From Brucellaceae bacterium (lineage in GTDB: Bacteria; Pseudomonadota; Alphaproteobacteria; Rhizobiales; Rhizobiaceae), in assembly GCA_031253705.1 (NCBI GenBank), contig JAIRVW010000062.1, positions 1-10,825 of the forward strand: a stretch of DNA of 10,825 bases. Reading direction: 5' to 3'. Below, piece after piece: positions 1 to 6,240 of this stretch (its first letter is position 1; every line of letters begins with the position of its first letter). A model generated the notes under the pieces. That model was not told where the DNA came from. It ran no database searches and was given only the letters and a program-made list of their open reading frames with translations. The position numbers and the translations under genes were made by a program.

Positions 1-45
1 AGTCAGCGCGTAGGCGCCGGTGGATGATTCAACAATTTTCGCCAT
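1..45 (-). CDS. 5' end of an unidentified leftward gene (partial)
   Basis: A reading frame starts at an ATG (45 to 43 on the minus strand) and leaves the window after 15 codons: M-A-K-I-V-E-S-S-T-G-A-Y-A-L-T. An AAAGGA-type ribosome binding site lies about 7 bases upstream, which is what makes the start convincing. It runs in the same direction as the arsR-like gene, 162 bp downstream of it, so co-transcription is possible but not shown. The 15 residues carry no recognisable motif, so I name no function. Confidence 0.55.
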   Translation of the reverse strand, partial: MAKIVESSTGAYALT

Positions 46-70
46 GGCCAATTCCTTTAAACAGCTAAAA

Positions 71-118
71 CACCCTGTGGGAGCAGAGGGTGCAACGACT
101 CTTATCGTTTCAATTGAA
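71..118. other. Small hairpin and palindrome in the leader of the leftward gene
   Basis: CACCCT (71-76) and AGGGTG (87-92) form a 6-bp stem with a 10-base loop. A 10-bp perfect palindrome, TTCAATTGAA, lies at 109-118. Both fall between arsR and the leftward gene and could be leader structure or an operator. Neither has a T-run that would make it a terminator. Short AT-rich palindromes also occur by chance. Confidence 0.25.
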
Positions 119-207
119 TTGGCAGCGGCTGGTAACACGGATATGACTTTTTGAAAAGACTATTCGTGAAAATCGCGTAAATTTTACCAGATATTGTGTG
201 ATAAGAT

Positions 208-891
208 CTACTGACAGCTAAAGCGGCGATCAAATTCCTGCCGTCCCGCCGGTGTAAAATGCAATGCTCGCCCCTGTTCGCGGCGCAACCATTTGTGCTC
301 CAGCATCATATCCAGCACTGCCGCGCCCAGTGCTCCGCCGAGATGATGGCGACGCTCACTCCAGTCCAGACAATGCAGGCAAAGCGGGCGGCGTTTGCTT
401 TCCAGCGGCTTCAGCTCAAGGCCGAGCGTGTGGAAAAATTCACGCCCCTGATCTGTCAGTTGCAACTCATCCTGCTCTGTCTCTTGCAGATAATTACGCG
501 CCGTCAGCCCGTTGAACAAGGTAACACCCGCCTCACCGGCCAGATGATCATAGCAAATACGCGCCTCACGCAAGGCTGCATCTTTTGGGCCTGTGCGCAC
601 CCGCACAGCGCCGGTACGTTGTGCCAGCCCCATCAGGGCTTCCAGCACCTGCGCCACATCTGCACCCGAGAGGCGGAAATAGCGGTGCCGCCCTTGTTTT
701 TCTGCCGTGAGCAAACCGGCTTCGCTTAATTTGGTGAGATGTCCGCTGGCCGTCTGCACGGTGACACCAGCCACGCCCGCAAGTTCACTCACCGTCAAAG
801 CACGGCCATCCATCAGCGCAGTGAGGATGTTTGCGCGGGCGGGGTCGCCGATCAATGCGGCAACAGAAGCTATGACAGGACCATCTTTCAT
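208..891 (-). CDS. ArsR/SmtB-type winged-helix transcriptional regulator
   Basis: A 227-residue protein with an N-terminal ArsR-type winged helix at about residues 5-90. It contains the hallmark helix I segment around D16-P-A-R, the helix-turn-helix T-V-S-E-L-A to H-L-x-K-L, and the wing with Q-G-R-H-R-Y-F. The C-terminal half (about 105-227) is the extension seen in a subgroup of long ArsR proteins, with A-R-x-C-Y-D-H-L-A-G and C-L-D-W-S-E-R-R-H-H-L-G-G blocks. C171 and C174 (C-x2-C) with H173, H182 and H183 are potential ligands, but the family pattern does not identify the effector and I do not claim metal sensing. No Shine-Dalgarno sequence precedes the ATG; a promoter fit suggests a leaderless transcript. 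It is divergent from the ABM-domain gene, which it probably represses along with itself (inference). Confidence 0.88.
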   Translation of the reverse strand: MKDGPVIASVAALIGDPARANILTALMDGRALTVSELAGVAGVTVQTASGHLTKLSEAGLLTAEKQGRHRYFRLSGADVAQVLEALMGLAQRTGAVRVRTGPKDAALREARICYDHLAGEAGVTLFNGLTARNYLQETEQDELQLTDQGREFFHTLGLELKPLESKRRPLCLHCLDWSERRHHLGGALGAAVLDMMLEHKWLRREQGRALHFTPAGRQEFDRRFSCQ

Positions 892-894
892 AGT

Positions 895-916
895 TCGATG
901 GTAACCGAAACATCGA
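895..916. promoter_or_regulatory. Candidate ArsR operator (inverted repeat)
   Basis: TCGATG (895-900) and CATCGA (911-916) are a perfect 6-bp inverted repeat with a 10-base spacer, between the divergent arsR-like and ABM genes. ArsR dimers typically bind imperfect inverted repeats of this size near their own promoter. The repeat overlaps the proposed -10 and spacer of the arsR promoter. The arms are short, so this is suggestive only. Confidence 0.4.
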
Positions 917-926
917 TGCTACTCAA
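898..926 (-). promoter_or_regulatory. Candidate sigma70 promoter of the arsR-like gene
   Basis: On the minus strand TTGAGT (926-921) and TACCAT (903-898) are separated by 17 bases, each matching four of six consensus bases. The expected start of transcription falls at about 891, the A of the start codon, which agrees with the absence of a ribosome binding site. Confidence 0.35.
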
Positions 927-968
927 TGGGGTATTTGCCTGCTCAGAAACGAAACAAGGAGCGCCTTT

Positions 969-1328
969 ATGATCGCCGTTATTTTTGAAGTTTACCCCGC
1001 CAAAGGTCAGAAAAACACCTATCTGGACATTGCAGCCAGCCTGAAAGAGGAGTTACAAAAGATTGACGGCTTTATTTCCGTTGAGCGTTTTCAGAGCCTC
1101 ACTGATCCGGACAAAGTTCTCTCCCTCTCCTTCTTCCGCGATGAAGAAGCGGTGAAAAGCTGGCGCTCAAGCTTTATGCATCGCTCGGCTCAAGCCGCAG
1201 GACGCAGCGGTGTTTTCGCCGATTACCGGTTGCGGGTGGCCGATGTCACCCGTGATTACGGCTTAAACAGCCGTAATCAGGCACCACAGGACAGCCGCAA
1301 CTTCCATCATGAGCGGGAGCTGGCCTGA
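969..1328 (+). CDS. ABM-domain (antibiotic biosynthesis monooxygenase-like) protein
   Basis: A 119-residue protein with a single ferredoxin-like ABM fold at about residues 1-95. The signs are an opening strand M-I-A-V-I-F-E-V, the central G-F-I-S-V-E-R-F strand after the first helix, and the L-S-L-S-F-F-R-D-E-E-A-V-x-x-W-R block that ends in helix 2. Family members are small dimers acting as cofactor-free monooxygenases, quinol oxygenases or haem-degrading enzymes; which applies cannot be read here. The start has a strong AAGGAG site 8 bases upstream. The last ~25 residues are polar and outside the domain, and a perfect 11-bp inverted repeat lies in their codons. It is divergent from the ArsR-type regulator, which suggests effector-inducible expression (inference). 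fdhA follows on the same strand after 156 bp. Confidence 0.82.
   Translation: MIAVIFEVYPAKGQKNTYLDIAASLKEELQKIDGFISVERFQSLTDPDKVLSLSFFRDEEAVKSWRSSFMHRSAQAAGRSGVFADYRLRVADVTRDYGLNSRNQAPQDSRNFHHERELA
1253..1279. repeat. Perfect 11-bp inverted repeat inside the ABM gene
   Basis: TGATTACGGCT (1253-1263) and AGCCGTAATCA (1269-1279) pair perfectly around a 5-base loop, TAAAC. The hairpin sits in the codons for the C-terminal tail, about 50 bases before the stop. No T-run follows, so it is not a canonical terminator. It could stabilise or attenuate the message. Confidence 0.5.
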
Positions 1329-1357
1329 ACGCAAATTATCAGCCTGCCCATTCACTA

Positions 1358-1463
1358 CACCAGATGTCGCGTCCAGAACGATATCTCACCAAACTTGGAA
1401 TATGCTCTGGTCAGCATTGCAGTGATCTTCAATCCAACATTTACGCATCTCATTCATCTGGTG
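1358..1463. repeat. 9-bp inverted repeat spanning the fdhA leader
   Basis: CACCAGATG (1358-1366) and CATCTGGTG (1455-1463) are exact reverse complements 88 bases apart. The downstream arm ends 8 bases before the GGGAGG ribosome binding site of fdhA. In RNA the arms could close a long-range stem over the leader; as DNA they could be two half-sites. The match is seen directly; the role is not known. Confidence 0.35.
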
Positions 1464-1484
1464 ATTTATCTGGGAGGAAAATCC

Positions 1485-2675
1485 ATGAGCAGCAACCGTG
1501 GTGTCGTCTATACGGGTCCGGGGCAGGTTGAAGTACAGAATATTGCAGATCCGGTTTTTGCCGATCCGACGGGACGCAAAATCGAACATGCCGTTATCCT
1601 GAAAGTTATTACCACCAATATTTGCGGCTCCGACCAGCATATGGTGCGCGGCCGCACCACAGCAGAAGCAGGTCTTGTACTCGGCCATGAAATCACCGGT
1701 GAAGTGATTGAAAAAGGCGCGGATGTTGAAATGCTGGAGATCGGTGATATCGTCTCCGTGCCGTTCAACGTCGCTTGCGGTCGCTGCCGCACCTGCCGCG
1801 CGCAGGATACCGGCGTGTGCCTCACTGTTAATCCGTCCCGCGCCGGTGGTGCCTATGGTTATGTGGATATGGGCGGCTGGATCGGTGGTCAGGCTAAATA
1901 TGTCACCATTCCCTATGCTGATTTTAACCTGTTGAAAATTCCGGATCGTGACCGTGCACTCGCCAAAATCCGCGATCTGACTATGTTATCCGACATCCTG
2001 CCAACAGGTTTCCACGGCGCAGTTAAAGCCGGTGTCGGCGTTGGCTCCATCGTTTATGTGGCCGGTGCAGGCCCTGTTGGTCTGGCGGCTGCCGCCTCTG
2101 CCCGTATTCTCGGTGCAGCTGTAGTGATGATCGGCGATTTCAACAAGGAACGCCTTGCCCATGCCAAGAGAGTCGGCTTTGAGCCGGTTGATCTTTCCGC
2201 TTCCGACCGCCTCGGCGATCTGATTGCTGATATTACCGGCAGCAATGAAGTCGACAGCGCCATTGATGCTGTGGGTTTTGAAGCACGCGGGCATGCAGGC
2301 GGTGAGCAACCGGCAATCGTCCTCAATCAGATGATGGAGATCACACGCGCAGCCGGTAACATCGGCATTCCGGGGCTTTATGTGACCGAAGATCCGGGCG
2401 CTGTGGACAAAGCCGCCAAAGTCGGCAGCCTTTCCTTACGCTTCGGCCTCGGCTGGGCAAAAGCACAGAGTTTCCACACTGGTCAGACACCAGTGCTGAA
2501 ATATAACCGCCAGCTGATGCAGGCCATTCTCCACGACCGGCTGAATATTGCGGAAATCGTCAATGCCCAGCTGATCTCGCTGGATGATGCCCCGAAAGGC
2601 TATGAAAGCTTCGATCAGGGCGCCGCGAAGAAATTCGTCATCGACCCGCATGGCGATTTGCTGAAATCTGCCTGA
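1485..2675 (+). CDS. fdhA: Glutathione-independent formaldehyde dehydrogenase (Zn, NAD)
   Basis: A 396-residue medium-chain zinc dehydrogenase closely resembling the Pseudomonas putida formaldehyde dehydrogenase/dismutase group (about 398 residues, EC 1.2.1.46). That enzyme oxidises formaldehyde to formate with a tightly bound NAD and needs no glutathione. Catalytic zinc ligands C47, H68 and D170 are present, with E69 beside H68. The structural-zinc cysteines are C98, C101, C104 and C112. The Rossmann fold shows G-A-G-P-V-G at 194-199 and D218 at the end of the second strand, consistent with NAD rather than NADP. The start at 1485 follows a GGGAGG site at 1472-1477; an in-frame ATG at 1395 has no such site and would add 30 residues absent from the family. 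Its likely role is cytosolic formaldehyde detoxification; aldehyde dismutase activity or other short aldehydes are possible. It is convergent with the liv operon and shares its terminator. Confidence 0.96.
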   Translation: MSSNRGVVYTGPGQVEVQNIADPVFADPTGRKIEHAVILKVITTNICGSDQHMVRGRTTAEAGLVLGHEITGEVIEKGADVEMLEIGDIVSVPFNVACGRCRTCRAQDTGVCLTVNPSRAGGAYGYVDMGGWIGGQAKYVTIPYADFNLLKIPDRDRALAKIRDLTMLSDILPTGFHGAVKAGVGVGSIVYVAGAGPVGLAAAASARILGAAVVMIGDFNKERLAHAKRVGFEPVDLSASDRLGDLIADITGSNEVDSAIDAVGFEARGHAGGEQPAIVLNQMMEITRAAGNIGIPGLYVTEDPGAVDKAAKVGSLSLRFGLGWAKAQSFHTGQTPVLKYNRQLMQAILHDRLNIAEIVNAQLISLDDAPKGYESFDQGAAKKFVIDPHGDLLKSA

Positions 2676-2690
2676 ATGTAAGATGAAACA

Positions 2691-2728
2691 AAAACAGCCC
2701 CGTATGATTGCTCATACGGGGCTGTTTT
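2691..2728. terminator. Bidirectional intrinsic terminator between fdhA and the liv operon
   Basis: A perfect 17-bp stem (2691-2707 with 2712-2728) closes a 4-base loop TTGC, with a GC-rich core (GCCCCGTATGA) flanked by A and T runs. The T run at 2725-2728 serves fdhA. The A-rich stretch at about 2688-2694 gives the T run for transcripts of the liv operon from the other strand. Confidence 0.92.
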
Positions 2729-2733
2729 AATTT

Positions 2734-2801
2734 ACGCCTCTTCGAGGCTTTTTCTCCCTACGCCTCTTCGAGGCATTGTTTAATTTACACCTCTTCGAGG
2801 T
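2734..2801. repeat. Three tandem palindromes at and after the livF 3' end
   Basis: The 13-bp palindrome GCCTC-TTC-GAGGC occurs at 2736-2748 and 2762-2774, and a variant ACCTC-TTC-GAGGT at 2789-2801, spaced 26 and 27 bp. The third copy encodes the last residues of LivF (N-L-E-E-V) with its stop codon. The outer pair differs as G-C versus A-T, so pairing is kept in every copy. The flanking TTTAATTTAC is shared by the first and third copies, which suggests duplication of the gene end. Confidence 0.8.
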
Positions 2802-3504
2802 TGGCACCGAGAAACAGCTGCCCGACACGCGGATCAGCCAGCAAAGCATCCGCCTTGTCATGCATCCGTGTCTGTCCCTGCTCCAGCACCAGACCGTAAT
2901 CAGACATCGCCAGTGCCGCCTTGGCATTCTGCTCAACCATCAGCACCGTCACACCTTCATCACGCAGACGGATCAGTGTGCGGAATGTCTCGCTCACCAT
3001 TTGTGGCGACAGGCCAATCGACGGCTCATCGATCAGGATCAGCTTCGGATCAAGCAGCAGTGCGCGGGCAATTTCAAGCTGCTTCTGCTGACCACCGGAG
3101 AGCGTGATCGCCTGCTGATTGGCCTTCTCTTTGAGGATCGGGAATTGCTCCATCACCTCATCAATGCGCCGTGCAATTTTATTCTGATCCGGTGCCGAGA
3201 TGCCGCCGATTTCCAGATTATGTCTGACCGACAGCATCGGAAACAGGTTGCGCCCCTGCGGGACATAGCTCACGCCATGAGCCAGCATTTTTGCAGGCGC
3301 CTGCCCTGTCACATCTTTACCGTTGAGCAGAACCTGTCCTGAGCGGATATTCAGCAGACCGAAAATCGCTTTGAATACAGTCGACTTGCCCGCGCCGTTC
3401 GGGCCGATCACAGTGGTGATAGTGCCTTTTTCAATGCGAAAAGATGTACCGTTAAGAATGGTCATTTTGCCGTAGCCGCCAAAGACCTGTTTCAGTTCCA
3501 GCAT
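2785..3504 (-). CDS. livF: Branched-chain amino acid-type ABC transporter ATP-binding protein LivF
   Basis: A 239-residue ABC ATPase, one of the two nucleotide-binding subunits of a HAAT-family importer on the cytoplasmic face of the membrane. It has the Walker A G-P-N-G-A-G-K-S at 34-41, the Q-loop Q83, the signature L-S-G-G-Q at 135-139 and a Walker B ending in D159-E160. The switch position is Q192 (V-E-Q-N) instead of histidine, which is normal for LivF and separates it from LivG. The start lies 3 bases after the livG stop, and its GGGAGG ribosome binding site is inside the last livG codons, so translation is probably coupled. It is the last gene of the operon. Its 3' end carries the palindrome repeated twice downstream. 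Confidence 0.95.
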   Translation of the reverse strand: MLELKQVFGGYGKMTILNGTSFRIEKGTITTVIGPNGAGKSTVFKAIFGLLNIRSGQVLLNGKDVTGQAPAKMLAHGVSYVPQGRNLFPMLSVRHNLEIGGISAPDQNKIARRIDEVMEQFPILKEKANQQAITLSGGQQKQLEIARALLLDPKLILIDEPSIGLSPQMVSETFRTLIRLRDEGVTVLMVEQNAKAALAMSDYGLVLEQGQTRMHDKADALLADPRVGQLFLGANLEEV

Positions 3505-3507
3505 GGC

Positions 3508-4251
3508 TCAGCCTCCCAGATAGGCTTCAATGACGTCCGGATTGTTACGCACAGTTTCCGGATCGCCTTCGGCAATGATACGCCCGTTTGCCAGCACAAT
3601 AATGCGCGTGCAGAGCGACATGACAAATTCCATATTATGCTCAATCACCACAAAAGTAGCGCCGCGCTCACGGTTAAACGCCTTGAGCCGCTCTTTAAGA
3701 TCGGCCAGCATGGTGAGATTAACGCCGCCTGCCGGTTCATCCAGCATCACCAGTTTCGGCCCCGCCATAAAGGCCATGGCCGCATCGAGCAACTTCTGCT
3801 GCCCGTAAGACAGCGAGCCTGCCTTTTCATGGGTCTGATGCGTGAGACGAAAGAACTCAATCATCGTCTTTGCTTCATCCAGCAATCCGGCATCCGGACG
3901 ACCAAACAAACGCGACAGCATCGAGCCTTTATGCTCCTGACCGGCCAGAATAATATTATCCAGCACGCTCATATCCGGAAACACCTGCAGCATCTGGAAA
4001 GTGCGGCCGACGCCGAGCTTATTGAGATCGCACGGACGCTTACCGGCAACATCCTGACCATCGACCAGCACAGTGCCGTTTGTAGCAGGCAACTGCCCGA
4101 GAATGCAGTTGAACAGCGTGGATTTACCGCTGCCGTTTGGCCCGATCAGGCCAAGGATTTCACCTTCATGCACATCAAAGGACACATCATCAACAGCCGT
4201 CAGACCACCGAAGTTTTTGCTGACATTGCGTACAGAGAGAACCGGCTTCAT
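3508..4251 (-). CDS. livG: Branched-chain amino acid-type ABC transporter ATP-binding protein LivG
   Basis: A 247-residue ABC ATPase that pairs with LivF to power the LivH-LivM pore. Walker A is G-P-N-G-S-G-K-S at 37-44, the Q-loop is Q86, the signature is L-S-Y-G-Q at 147-151, Walker B ends in D171-E172, and the switch histidine is H205 (V-I-E-H-N). The G-R-T-F-Q-x-x-x-x-F-P and A-G-G-V-N blocks are typical of LivG. I chose the ATG at 4251, which overlaps the livM stop as ATGA and has a GGGGAG site upstream. An in-frame ATG at 4296 would add 15 residues that lie inside livM and precede the family's normal beginning. The overlap points to translational coupling with livM. Confidence 0.95.
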   Translation of the reverse strand: MKPVLSVRNVSKNFGGLTAVDDVSFDVHEGEILGLIGPNGSGKSTLFNCILGQLPATNGTVLVDGQDVAGKRPCDLNKLGVGRTFQMLQVFPDMSVLDNIILAGQEHKGSMLSRLFGRPDAGLLDEAKTMIEFFRLTHQTHEKAGSLSYGQQKLLDAAMAFMAGPKLVMLDEPAGGVNLTMLADLKERLKAFNRERGATFVVIEHNMEFVMSLCTRIIVLANGRIIAEGDPETVRNNPDVIEAYLGG

Positions 4252-5249
4252 TGGCTTTTCTCCCCGTTTACTTCCAGCGACGGCTTTGTTGTCCACGCGG
4301 TTGCCTGCGGATTACGGCGCTGTTTCAGCGCATTTTTGGCGCGTTCCGCCAGCCCCAAAAGTCCTGTCGGGCAGAACACCATCAGCACAATCACCAGCAC
4401 CGCATAGAGCATCAGATAATAGCCCTCAGTAAAGCGCAGGAACTCCGGCGCCAGCACGATGAGGAAAGCCCCCAAGACCGGCCCGAAGAAGAAGCCAGCG
4501 CCGCCGACAATCACCATCAGCAGGATTTTAAGCGAGATCGGCAGGCCGAAAGAATGCGGCTCGATATATTGGGTAAGCTGTGCAATCAGACCACCGGCCA
4601 GTCCGCCATAGGCCGCACCTATTGCAAAAGCCAGCAGGGTCATTTTGCGGATATCAACGCCCAGACTATTGGCGCGGATCGGATTTTCACGCAGGCCTTT
4701 AAACGCCCGCCCCCACGGGGAGCGGATAATGCCGTAAAGCGCCAGCGCCGTCAGCACAAACAAGCCGAGCACGAAATAATAAAACGGCGTGGCCATCATG
4801 GTTTTCATGCCGAAAATTTCCGGACGCGGAACACCCGTCAGGCCGTAAGTACCACCTGTCAGCCATTCTTCATTGCGCAGCACGAGAACAACCAGCGCAT
4901 TAAAAGCCAGTGTGACAAAGGCCAAAAAGTGGTGCTGCACCCGCAAAGCCGGATAGCCAAGCAGCAGACCGAGCACAAAACACAGCAGCATGGCTGCAAG
5001 CAGCGCGAACGGCCATGCAATACCGGCCATGGTCATCAGCGCCACAGTATAAGCACCCAGCGCCATAAAACCGGCCTGCGCCAGCGAAATCTGCCCCGCA
5101 TAGCCGAGCGTCAGATTAAGCCCCATCGCAGCGATGGAATAGATCAGCCATGAAGACAGTACCAGCAAACCATAATTGGTCTGCGAATATGGCAGTGCAA
5201 TCAAAACCGCCAGACCGGCGAGCAGAAAGAGTATTTTGCGAAGGCTCAT
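4248..5249 (-). CDS. livM: Branched-chain amino acid-type ABC transporter permease LivM
   Basis: A 333-residue integral membrane permease of the LivM type, with about 8-10 hydrophobic segments. Diagnostic blocks are G-L-N-L-T-L-G-Y-A-G-Q-I-S-L-A-Q-A-G-F near residue 43, the cytoplasmic ATPase-contact loop G-R-A-F-K-G-L-R-E-N-P near 180, and V-G-G-A-G-F-F-F-G-P-V-L-G-A near 250. The C-terminal ~35 residues are polar and probably cytoplasmic. It forms the pore with LivH. Its ATG overlaps the livH stop and its own stop overlaps the livG start, both as ATGA, so livH, livM and livG are probably translationally coupled. Confidence 0.95.
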   Translation of the reverse strand: MSLRKILFLLAGLAVLIALPYSQTNYGLLVLSSWLIYSIAAMGLNLTLGYAGQISLAQAGFMALGAYTVALMTMAGIAWPFALLAAMLLCFVLGLLLGYPALRVQHHFLAFVTLAFNALVVLVLRNEEWLTGGTYGLTGVPRPEIFGMKTMMATPFYYFVLGLFVLTALALYGIIRSPWGRAFKGLRENPIRANSLGVDIRKMTLLAFAIGAAYGGLAGGLIAQLTQYIEPHSFGLPISLKILLMVIVGGAGFFFGPVLGAFLIVLAPEFLRFTEGYYLMLYAVLVIVLMVFCPTGLLGLAERAKNALKQRRNPQATAWTTKPSLEVNGEKSQ

Positions 5250-6124
5250 ATGGTGCGTCCTTCCGCTTTGCCGAGCAGCCCCTGCGGGCGCACGAGAATA
5301 ATCACAATCAGCAGGATCAGCGGCACTGCCGAACGGTAGGAGGCCGAAATATAAGCAGCCGAGAGATTATCGACCACGCCGATCAGCAGACCACCGGCCA
5401 GTGCCCCGCGGATCTGGTTGAAACCGCCGACAATCGCCGCGATAAAGGCGATCAGCCCGAGCGTCTCACCATTAGAGAATTTCGCCAGATAGATCGGCGA
5501 GATCAGAACGGAGGCCAGCAGAGCCAGCGCACCATTGATCAGAAATGTATAAAGGATCATGCGCTTGACCGGCACGCCGAGAATTTCCGCCACCTGCGGA
5601 TTTTGCGCAGTCGCCTGCATGCAGCGTCCGGTTTTGGTACCGTTGAGGAAGAATTGCAGCAGTGCCACGGTGCCGAGCGAGATCACCAGCACCGCAATAT
5701 CCTGTACCGAAATCGCCGCACCGAAAATATTCAACGTACGGTCGGTAAACAGCGCCGGAAACGGCATGGCTTCCGCCGTATAAAACTGTTTGACGCCTTC
5801 TTTCAGCAGAATGCCCAGCGCGATTGTTGCAATAACAATCGGCAGCACGCCATGCGGCAGCAGCGGGTCAATGATGATGCGCTTGAAACCATAGCCCAGA
5901 AGCAGCAGTGTCAGTACCAGCGCCAGCAAAATGGCGACCGGAAAACTGAGTCCCAGAATCTGTGTGCCCGCCAGCACGAAAAATGCCGGCAGCATGACAA
6001 ATTCGCCCTGCGCGAAATTGATCGTCTGCGAAGCCTGCCAGAGCAAAGTAAAGCCGATTGCCACAAGGGCATAAATCGAGCCTGTTGCCAGCCCCGAGAC
6101 CAGCAACTGAAAAAAGGTAGCCAT
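5246..6124 (-). CDS. livH: Branched-chain amino acid-type ABC transporter permease LivH
   Basis: A 292-residue permease with about 8 membrane segments. LivH-type blocks include G-S-I-Y-A-L-V-A-I-G-F-T-L at 15-27, I-N-F-A-Q-G-E-F at 35-42, the ATPase-contact loop G-x-C-M-Q-A-T-A-Q-N-P near the middle, and a C-terminal A-L-A-G-G-L-L-I-G-V. I place the start at 6124, which gives the family's usual N-terminus. An ATG at 6181 would add 19 residues running through an inverted repeat. No strong ribosome binding site precedes 6124 (only a weak GGAC), so expression may be lower than that of the binding protein. The gap to the upstream binding-protein gene is 116 bp and contains an 11-bp inverted repeat. 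Confidence 0.93.
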   Translation of the reverse strand: MATFFQLLVSGLATGSIYALVAIGFTLLWQASQTINFAQGEFVMLPAFFVLAGTQILGLSFPVAILLALVLTLLLLGYGFKRIIIDPLLPHGVLPIVIATIALGILLKEGVKQFYTAEAMPFPALFTDRTLNIFGAAISVQDIAVLVISLGTVALLQFFLNGTKTGRCMQATAQNPQVAEILGVPVKRMILYTFLINGALALLASVLISPIYLAKFSNGETLGLIAFIAAIVGGFNQIRGALAGGLLIGVVDNLSAAYISASYRSAVPLILLIVIILVRPQGLLGKAEGRTI

Positions 6125-6144
6125 CAGGAAAGTCCGTTTGATGA

Positions 6145-6179
6145 GTATAATCCGGCAGGCAGCGCCCACCGGATTATAC
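6145..6179. repeat. 11-bp inverted repeat between the binding-protein gene and livH
   Basis: GTATAATCCGG (6145-6155) and CCGGATTATAC (6169-6179) are perfect complements around a 13-base loop. In the operon message this forms a stable stem after the binding-protein gene and 20 bases before the livH start. No T-run follows on the minus strand, so it is more likely an mRNA 3'-end stabiliser or partial attenuator than a full terminator (inference, by analogy with intercistronic hairpins such as malE-malF). Confidence 0.6.
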
Positions 6180-6240
6180 AACGACTATTTATTGTTGCGC
6201 CTGCCGCGATAGCAACGCGACACGCTTCAGAGTTTCAGCA

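Noticed and set aside
1395..1484. N-terminal extension of fdhA starting at ATG 1395
   Set aside because: No ribosome binding site, a hydrophobic extension not found in the enzyme family, whereas ATG 1485 has GGGAGG and gives the expected N-terminus.
4251..5153. A 300-codon plus-strand reading frame opposite livM
   Set aside because: Same skewed Gln/Arg/His composition, antisense to a well-supported membrane protein, no start signals.
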